This document shows, in pieces, positions 1 through 6,409 of a stretch of 64,000 nt of DNA (positions are counted from its first letter, which is position 1; every line of letters begins with the position of its first letter). The notes beneath the pieces were generated by a model. It worked only from the letters and a program-made list of their open reading frames with translations, did not search any database and was not told the DNA's origin. The DNA lies in NCBI RefSeq assembly GCF_029319185.1, contig NZ_CP119754.1:3720001-3784000 (forward strand). Reading direction: 5' to 3'. The DNA comes from Superficieibacter sp. HKU1. GTDB taxonomy: Bacteria; Pseudomonadota; Gammaproteobacteria; Enterobacterales; Enterobacteriaceae. The position numbers were made by a program, and so were the translations under genes.

Positions 1-387
1 TTCTGCACAGGAAGAGGATCCCTCCGTTGCGTCCAGATTCCATACCGGAATGGTGTGTTGATGACCGTCAGACGCGACGGTGGAGTCCTGTGATTCCAGG
101 CCGCAGGTTTCATCTGATTCCAGCATGTTTTGAATACCCGCTGCCGTGCGGGCGATGACTTTCCACGCAAACACGCTACCGATTTTACTGGCAGAGGCGA
201 CACCCGCCGCGACGGCTGCATTAATCGCCCCCACTTCGCCTGTGAGCTTTACGGTAACTAATCCGCCGCCTTTACTTAATTCATATCCCATCAACTCAAC
301 ATTGGCGGATTTCATGGCGGCATCAGCCGCTTCTACCGCCACCGCCAGACCGACGGTTTCAATTAAGCCTAAACTCTGCCCGGACAT
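1..387 (-). CDS. BMC-domain microcompartment shell protein, 3' end cut by window edge
   Basis: The gene reads leftward from an ATG at 387, with a good AGGAG ribosome site just upstream, and is still open at base 1. The first ~90 residues form a BMC domain of the PduA/EutM hexamer type: it opens MSGQSLGLIETVGLAVAVEA and has the typical KSANVELMGYE and KLTGEVGAINAAV segments. Such proteins tile the shell of protein-bound organelles that enclose aldehyde-forming enzymes. After the BMC domain there is a hydrophilic tail of at least 38 residues, rich in Ser, Asp, Glu and His with two Cys, which simple hexamer proteins lack. It lies 19 bases downstream of the S-adenosylmethionine synthetase gene and is probably co-transcribed with it. 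The rest of the locus lies to the left of the window. Confidence 0.88.
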   Translation of the reverse strand, partial: MSGQSLGLIETVGLAVAVEAADAAMKSANVELMGYELSKGGGLVTVKLTGEVGAINAAVAAGVASASKIGSVFAWKVIARTAAGIQNMLESDETCGLESQDSTVASDGHQHTIPVWNLDATEGSSSCAE

Positions 388-406
388 ACTTTTCTCCTGT
401 GATACC

Positions 407-1588
407 TTAAACATAATTGGTGAGATGACGAATGCGATGGCCGCCCGCCGCATCCAGTAACAGCGGCGCTTTATCAATGCGTTCCCAGGGGAAAATATCG
501 CGACCAAAATGGCCATAACAGGCCGTCTGCCGATAGCGTGGTGCCAGCAAATCAAGCTGTTTGATAATGCCGTAGACGCTCAAATCAAAATGGCGTAGCA
601 CCAGCGCAACCAGCTGTTGTTGATCGAGCCGGGCAGTACCGAACGTATTGATACGAAGTGATACGGGTGTCGTAACGCCGATCGCCCAGGCGAGCTGTAC
701 TTCACAGCGCGCCGCAAGCCCGGCAGCAACAATATTTTTTGCCACATAGCGTGCCGCGTAGGCCGCAGAACGATCGACTTTAGAGGGATCTTTTCCGGAG
801 AAAGCACCGCCGCCATGACAGGCCGCGCCGCCGTAAGTGTCGACAATAATCTTGCGCCCGGTCAGACCACAATCCGCCGCGGGTCCACCGTGAACGAACG
901 GCCCGGCAGGATTAATCAAAAAGCGTGTGGCACCCGTCAGCCAGCGCGCGGGAAGCACGGGCTTAACGATCTCCTCAATAACGGCTTCGCGTAGCTGCGC
1001 AAGCGCAATATCAGGACGATGCTGCGTGGACACCACCACGGTATCCACGTCAAGGATCTGGCCCTCATGATAACGCAACGTAAGCTGGCTCTTGGCATCC
1101 GGCAACAGCCAGCTAAGGCGGCCGGTTTTACGCAAGAGCGCCTGGCGCTCCATCAACCGGTGGGCATACAACAACGCCGCAGGCATCAGTTGGGGTGTTT
1201 CATTGCAGGCATAGCCAAAGGTGATCCCCTGATCGCCCGCGCCAATAAGCTCAGGATCGCGCGCGTGAATGCCGCTGGCGATATCCGGTGATTGTTTGCC
1301 GAGCATGCTGATAACGGCACAGGTCGAGGCATCGAATCCTTTTGCGCAGTGGTCATAACCGATGGATTTAACGGTGGCACGGATCACGCTTTCTATATCA
1401 ATATTCACGTCTGACGAGATTTCTCCTGCCACGACGACGGCGCCCGTTTTGAGTAAACATTCACACGCTACTTTGGCCGTGGGATCTTTTAACAGATACG
1501 CATCCAGAATGGCGTCTGAAATCTGATCGGCCATTTTATCTGGATGCCCTTCGGCAACGGATTCGGAGGTAAAAAGAAAATCTTCCAC
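407..1588 (-). CDS. second S-adenosylmethionine synthetase, microcompartment-linked
   Basis: This 393-residue protein makes S-adenosylmethionine from methionine and ATP. It aligns end to end with the 384-residue housekeeping MetK of E. coli but is clearly diverged. Catalytic motifs are present: EGHPDK (His15), GAGDQG (Asp119), PDAKSQ (Lys166), DCGLTGRK (Asp239, Arg245, Lys246) and GKDPSKVDRS (Lys266, Lys270, Asp272), so it should be active. The start is GTG at 1588; an in-frame stop lies just upstream and the first residues align with MetK, but no strong ribosome site is visible. E. coli-type genomes carry metK elsewhere (known), so this is probably a paralogue. Next to a BMC shell gene it may supply SAM to a radical-SAM activase of a glycyl-radical enzyme; that is inference, since no such enzyme lies inside the window. 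Confidence 0.9.
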   Translation of the reverse strand: MEDFLFTSESVAEGHPDKMADQISDAILDAYLLKDPTAKVACECLLKTGAVVVAGEISSDVNIDIESVIRATVKSIGYDHCAKGFDASTCAVISMLGKQSPDIASGIHARDPELIGAGDQGITFGYACNETPQLMPAALLYAHRLMERQALLRKTGRLSWLLPDAKSQLTLRYHEGQILDVDTVVVSTQHRPDIALAQLREAVIEEIVKPVLPARWLTGATRFLINPAGPFVHGGPAADCGLTGRKIIVDTYGGAACHGGGAFSGKDPSKVDRSAAYAARYVAKNIVAAGLAARCEVQLAWAIGVTTPVSLRINTFGTARLDQQQLVALVLRHFDLSVYGIIKQLDLLAPRYRQTACYGHFGRDIFPWERIDKAPLLLDAAGGHRIRHLTNYV

Positions 1589-1719
1589 GGCTGGGCCACT
1601 GTATTAAGAGAGTATTTCATCTTAGCGGCCCCACCTTAGCGTGGGAGGACACAATCTTGCCGGTATAGCGGATTTTCTTGCGCGGCGACAGAAAGTAGTG
1701 CAAAAAAGTTCTTACTGGC

Positions 1720-2772
1720 TTAACAGGCTTCACCGGAAACAGCCCGGCGATAGTCTGACGGCGCGATCCCGGTCTCTTTTTTGAAAATACGACAAAAGTA
1801 ATTCGCATCCTGCCAGGAGAGTTCGAGCGCAATGGTGTTGACCTTCAAATCACTAAATTGCAGCAACGACTTTGCGAGCATAATTTTGCGCATTGTAATA
1901 TAGTTAGAAAACCCTGCGCCGGTGCTCTTTTTAAATGCCCGACTTAAATAGCAGGGACTGACAAATGCTTTAGCCGCGATATCATCAAGTGTAATGTTAT
2001 TGAGAATACTTCTCTCAATATGAAACTTCGCGCGGGCAACAAAATCCATATTGCTATTAACGCTTTTAAATAGTAAATCGAAAATAGTTCCACTGACATC
2101 AAGAAGCTGATTCATTAGCTGCCAGTAATGTTGAGTTGTCACTCCCTGATGATGAATAGTTTGCGCAATACCAGTAAGTTTATTGCGGCATTGTACGAAT
2201 TTTTCACCCAGACTGGCGAGATGTTGCTGAGTTAACTCCAGGATATTGATGATTGTTTTTGATTGCTCATCACCGAGCGCACGACCAGACCAGGCGGCAT
2301 CCAGAATACTGAATAAAAACGTGTGCCAGCCAGGATAATCACAGTGGTTAATCAGGTCACTGATATTTTGTCTTAATGCACGTGTCTCCGATGCCCTGGC
2401 CTCATCTATCTGAAGCGTTTTCAGTATGGTCTCAGTCAGCGTACTTTGCTTAACCGGTTTTAACAAATAATCATCAACCTTAAGGCTGAGCATATTTCGC
2501 ACAATGTCAAAATCATCATTTGCCGTCGTCACGATGACTTTGGTATCGGTATTCTTCTGTTTGAGATACTCAATAACCTGATTACCGTTTGGCAGTGGGA
2601 TATTAATATCCACAAACATCATGTCTATCTTGCTCATGTTATCTATGAGTTGGATAGCCTTATTCCCCGTTGAGGCTTCATGAATAATCGCGTTGTCAAC
2701 GCACCGGGAAACAATCCGTTTCAACGACTCCAGTTCAATCGACTCATCTTCCACAATAACAATATTATACAT
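1720..2772 (-). CDS. response regulator with AraC-type DNA-binding domain
   Basis: The 350-residue protein has an N-terminal receiver domain (about 1-120) with the acidic pair Glu8/Asp9, phospho-acceptor Asp55 in the segment MMFVDINIPLP, and the conserved Lys in YLLKPVK. A middle region without a recognised domain is followed by a C-terminal AraC double helix-turn-helix (about 245-345) with the signatures YLSRAFKKSTG and YFCRIFKKETG. It starts 15 bases after the stop of the sensor kinase gene, so the two form an operon and very probably a two-component pair. The gene points towards the SAM synthetase and shell genes, which are its likely targets. The inducing signal cannot be read from the sequence. 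Confidence 0.9.
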   Translation of the reverse strand: MYNIVIVEDESIELESLKRIVSRCVDNAIIHEASTGNKAIQLIDNMSKIDMMFVDINIPLPNGNQVIEYLKQKNTDTKVIVTTANDDFDIVRNMLSLKVDDYLLKPVKQSTLTETILKTLQIDEARASETRALRQNISDLINHCDYPGWHTFLFSILDAAWSGRALGDEQSKTIINILELTQQHLASLGEKFVQCRNKLTGIAQTIHHQGVTTQHYWQLMNQLLDVSGTIFDLLFKSVNSNMDFVARAKFHIERSILNNITLDDIAAKAFVSPCYLSRAFKKSTGAGFSNYITMRKIMLAKSLLQFSDLKVNTIALELSWQDANYFCRIFKKETGIAPSDYRRAVSGEAC

Positions 2773-2787
2773 TCTTACGCTCCGGTC

Positions 2788-4017
2788 TCAGGCGGGTAAC
2801 AGAGGAAATCGCATTTTTATCGTTGTGCCCAGCGCTGGCTTATGCGGACTGGTAATTTGCAGACCATAGCTTTCACCAAAAAGAAGCTGCAGGCGGTTTT
2901 TAATATTATGAATACCAATCCCTCCTTTCTGTCGGTTCTGATTGCCCGAGAGGATATGCTGTATACCTTCTGCAGATATACCATCACCGTTATCAATAAC
3001 CTCTATAATAACATCCTTACCATCGTCAGTCGCACGCAGCATAATCTGGCTTTTGGTTTCCCGCGGCTCCACGACATAGTTAAAGAAATTCTCCATTAGC
3101 GGCTGGAGGATCAAAAAAGGACAAATGACATTATTATATTTCTCAGGAATCTGGCAGATATAATCGAAGCGGTCATTCATTCTGACTTTTTGGATAGCCA
3201 TATAGCAATTAACGTAGTTCATTTCCTGACCAAGGGTGATTAAACCATTATTATTTTTGCGCAATAAATAACGCATCATGTCAGAAAAATCATGCACCAT
3301 GGTTTCCGTCCGGCTGGCATCTTCGAGAAAGGCCAGACGACCAATCGTATTCAGAACGTTAAACAGAAAGTGCGGGCTGATTTGATAAGATAATGCTTTA
3401 AATTCCGCCTCATGTAATGAGCGCTCAATCTCAACGCGTTTACGTAGTTCATGGGTTAATTCCAGATCTTTTTGCCGCAGTTCACGCTGAATATTATTGG
3501 TATGCGCCTGCTCAACGAGGTAGGAGGCCACATGAAGCAGCGTTGTCGCTGTTGATTCAAATCGCTCATAAGGCATTCGCTGCGACTGGTGATGTAAATC
3601 GGTAAGCCACGGGTTTTCCTGCCACAACCGATTGTTATCCAGGATATAAGGAATTGATTGTTCTTTTTCTTCTTCGACTTTTACCTGCCCTGAAATAAAT
3701 GCGCCAAGGTAATGATCGTTAATCATGATAGGGACAGCAAATTCAACGAAACCACAGTAGCAGCGATAAACCACGGGTTTCCCTGCCTTCATGGCCGCCT
3801 CTCCCCCGGCACTGTCACTGTCGTAACAATGGCGCGCCAGTGACGTATTCATTCTGGAGCGGGCACAAAAATCTGAAAATCCACTCGGACGGGTGACCGG
3901 TACGCCTTCCTGATCGACAACCACCAGCGCAATCATCATTGATTTACTGAAATTATCCTGCAGGGTTTGCAGACGATCGACATCAAGAAACTCATGCAAT
4001 TTATAGTTTGTATTCAT
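2788..4017 (-). CDS. PocR-domain sensor histidine kinase, LytS/YesM type
   Basis: The 409-residue kinase opens with a PocR-type sensory domain (about 5-160) carrying spaced cysteines, including the cluster YRCYCGF, as in regulators of propanediol utilisation. A short helical linker is followed by the His_kinase region with the phospho-acceptor His in QISPHFLFN, then an ATPase domain with Asn in PLMENFF, the box DNGDGI and the box GGIGIHNIKNRL. No membrane helix is seen, so it is probably cytoplasmic and senses a soluble ligand. I chose ATG 4017 because AAGGTGGG stands at correct spacing before it; an upstream in-frame ATG at 4041 would add eight residues but has no ribosome site. It is the partner of the AraC-type regulator downstream. 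Confidence 0.88.
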   Translation of the reverse strand: MNTNYKLHEFLDVDRLQTLQDNFSKSMMIALVVVDQEGVPVTRPSGFSDFCARSRMNTSLARHCYDSDSAGGEAAMKAGKPVVYRCYCGFVEFAVPIMINDHYLGAFISGQVKVEEEKEQSIPYILDNNRLWQENPWLTDLHHQSQRMPYERFESTATTLLHVASYLVEQAHTNNIQRELRQKDLELTHELRKRVEIERSLHEAEFKALSYQISPHFLFNVLNTIGRLAFLEDASRTETMVHDFSDMMRYLLRKNNNGLITLGQEMNYVNCYMAIQKVRMNDRFDYICQIPEKYNNVICPFLILQPLMENFFNYVVEPRETKSQIMLRATDDGKDVIIEVIDNGDGISAEGIQHILSGNQNRQKGGIGIHNIKNRLQLLFGESYGLQITSPHKPALGTTIKMRFPLLPA

Positions 4018-4425
4018 GATGCCCACCTTTTCGCCAACCATGTAAAAAATGATACCCGACCTGATAAGGGAAATTTATGAAACTGCTCACAAAGCCAAAT
4101 TTAATTGTTATTATTTTGTAAATGCCAATCATCATATGTTTTATATTTGTTTAAAAAAACATAACAAAAATAGCACTGGCGTCTTGTCGTTATGCATGCA
4201 GAATTAAAAGGTGTGATTTTTATCTCCCACTTTATTTGGCTATTATTTTTAACCTGGTTAACATATTAATATTAAGTCTGGTTATTATTTGCCGCCTTTG
4301 TAAGGGCGGTTATTATTTATCATTAACGTTGTGGAAGCCTGTTCACTTCAGCATGTCGGGCAACTTGTCAAAAACTGCTATGGCGCTTGTTCAATTAACG
4401 TACACTGTACTAAGCTCTTTCTCAT
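4018..4425. other. AT-rich intergenic region between divergent genes
   Basis: About 400 bases separate the sensor kinase (leftward) from the GH15 gene (rightward). The stretch is markedly AT-rich and must hold promoters for both directions. I found no convincing -35/-10 pair. A hairpin lies at 4292-4309. A short open frame at 4236-4439 lacks a ribosome site and family features and is not called as a gene. Confidence 0.5.
4292..4309 (+). terminator. possible hairpin in the intergenic region
   Basis: CCGCCT and GGGCGG arms form a compact stem with a short loop, followed by TTATTATTTATC rather than a clean T run. It could be a weak terminator or part of a leader upstream of the GH15 gene. Confidence 0.3.
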
Positions 4426-6255
4426 ATGAAAAAGAATAAGTACAAACAATCGTTAAGGCCTATTGGCGACCACGGGATTATTGGTGATTTACGCACCTGC
4501 GCGTTAATCACTTCCGACGGCGCTATCGACTTCCTTTGCTGGCCTAATCTGGACAGCCCCTCTCTATTTGTCTCGTTGCTGGATGACGAACGGGCGGGCG
4601 TTTTCACGCTATCGCCGGACGGCGACCAGTGGCGATCTCTTCAGTCTTATCTGCCTGACAGCAACGTGCTGCAGACGCGATGGCTTACCGAAGGCGCTAT
4701 CGTCGAATTAACCGACTTTATGCCGATCAGAGAGAGTCACGATGCACTGCCCTGCATCATTCGCCGTCTGCGGGTCGATCAGGGAGAAGCCAGCATCACC
4801 CTGCGCTGTCGGGTGAACTTCGACTATGCCAGACATGCCCCCTCTCCACAGGTTAACAAGACATTCGTGGTCTGGCAGGGTGAGAACGACGACAAAATCA
4901 CCCTGAAAACCTCCGTCCCGCTAGAAGAAAAAGAAGGCTTCCTGCACAGCACGTTTACCCTGCGTGCGGGCGAAGAGGCGTTTTTCATTCTCGGCGGAGA
5001 CGAAGTGAAGCGCTGGAAAAAACAGGATGTCATACAGCGTCAGCAGGAGACGCTGGCCTACTGGCAGCAGTGGGTGGATAAAAATAAATACAAAGGGCGC
5101 TGGCATGAAATCCTCATCCGCTCGGCGCTGGTGCTTAAATTGCTCAGTTCAAAAGCACAGGGTTCCATTGCCGCGGCGGCTACGTTCGGTCTGCCTGAAC
5201 TGCTCGGCGGGGAACGTAACTGGGATTATCGCGCCGCGTGGATCCGTGACTCTTCCTTTAGCTGCTATGCCCTGATCCGGCTGGGTTATGTCGATGAGGC
5301 CGCCGACTTTGGCCGCTGGGTGGGTCGCTGTATGGAAGCCAGCCGGTTCGATCCTGAAAAATTACAGGTGATGTATCGTATGGACTGTAGCACCGAGCTT
5401 AATGAGGAAGAACTTTCTCATTTGAAAGGCTACTGTGCGTCGGTGCCGGTCCGTATCGGTAATGATGCGTATAAACAGCGGCAGCTGGATATTTATGGCG
5501 AGCTGCTGGATACCCTCTACCTGGCGACCAAATATGGCGATGGTATTCCCCACCGGGCGTGGGAGCACGTCATCAAACTGGTCGATCATGTCTGCGATAT
5601 CTGGCATACCGCCGATGCCGGGATTTGGGAGATGCGCGGTGAAGCCGAGCATTTTCTCTACTCACGGCTGATGTGCTGGGTGGCCCTGGACCGCGCGCTG
5701 CGCCTTGGGGCAAAGCGATCGCTCTCGATGCCGTATCAGCGCTGGGAAAGCGCGCGCCAGGCCATCCGGGAAGATATCTGGGAAAATTTCTGGAACGAGA
5801 AACTGGGCCATTTTACCTCCACCCGCCACGGCACCGATCTGGACGCCTCAATGCTCCTGATGCCGCTACTGCGTTTCGTCAGCGCCAAAGATCCCGACTG
5901 GCTTGCCACCCTCGACGCGATTAAACGCAAGCTGGTGCGCGATGGCATGGTGCGTCGCTATATTGCCAGTGAGACGCCTGCGGATTCCCTCCACGGCGAG
6001 GAAGGCTATTTTGTTGCCTGCTCATTCTGGTATATCGAGTGTCTTGCCAGGGCGGACAGGCTGGGGGAGGCGCGGGAAGAGTTCGAAAAAGCGCTCAAAT
6101 ATGCCAACCACCTCGGGCTGTATGCGGAAGAATTTGATGCATGGGGACATGCGCTGGGCAATTTTCCACAGGCATTATCTCATCTGGCGCTGATCAGCGC
6201 GGCGTATTACCTGAATAAAAAGCTGTCCGGAAAGGAGCAGTTATGGCAGCCGTAA
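4426..6255 (+). CDS. GH15-family glucoamylase-like glycoside hydrolase
   Basis: The 609-residue protein belongs to the bacterial glycoside hydrolase 15 family (glucoamylase/trehalase-like). The N-terminal beta-sandwich region (about 1-225) opens with the family pattern PIGDHGIIGDLRTCALI, and the catalytic (alpha/alpha)6 barrel follows. Visible signatures are WIRDSSF near residue 277, GIWEMRGE near 400 (likely general acid Glu) and YAEEFDAWG near 565 (likely general base Glu). There is no signal peptide, so it acts in the cytoplasm, probably on a small alpha-glucoside or trehalose; the substrate cannot be fixed. No strong ribosome site precedes the ATG, but the first residues match the family start. 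It is 154 bases upstream of the formate dehydrogenase-like gene and may or may not share its transcript. Confidence 0.87.
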   Translation: MKKNKYKQSLRPIGDHGIIGDLRTCALITSDGAIDFLCWPNLDSPSLFVSLLDDERAGVFTLSPDGDQWRSLQSYLPDSNVLQTRWLTEGAIVELTDFMPIRESHDALPCIIRRLRVDQGEASITLRCRVNFDYARHAPSPQVNKTFVVWQGENDDKITLKTSVPLEEKEGFLHSTFTLRAGEEAFFILGGDEVKRWKKQDVIQRQQETLAYWQQWVDKNKYKGRWHEILIRSALVLKLLSSKAQGSIAAAATFGLPELLGGERNWDYRAAWIRDSSFSCYALIRLGYVDEAADFGRWVGRCMEASRFDPEKLQVMYRMDCSTELNEEELSHLKGYCASVPVRIGNDAYKQRQLDIYGELLDTLYLATKYGDGIPHRAWEHVIKLVDHVCDIWHTADAGIWEMRGEAEHFLYSRLMCWVALDRALRLGAKRSLSMPYQRWESARQAIREDIWENFWNEKLGHFTSTRHGTDLDASMLLMPLLRFVSAKDPDWLATLDAIKRKLVRDGMVRRYIASETPADSLHGEEGYFVACSFWYIECLARADRLGEAREEFEKALKYANHLGLYAEEFDAWGHALGNFPQALSHLALISAAYYLNKKLSGKEQLWQP

Positions 6256-6409
6256 GTAACGGCCTCACCACCAGGATTAATCCTAAAACCCTGCGCTTTG
6301 TAATGTAAATTTTGGTAAAGCATCCGCCGCTGAACAGAACTGACTAAGCTCATTCAGACCAATGTCGCACCCGCGCCGCCGATCGTGGCGCGGCTTACGG
6401 AGGTCTGAA

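Noticed and set aside
4236..4439. A 67-codon open frame upstream of the GH15 gene
   Set aside because: It has no ribosome site, is built from an AT-rich promoter region and runs into the GH15 start in another frame.
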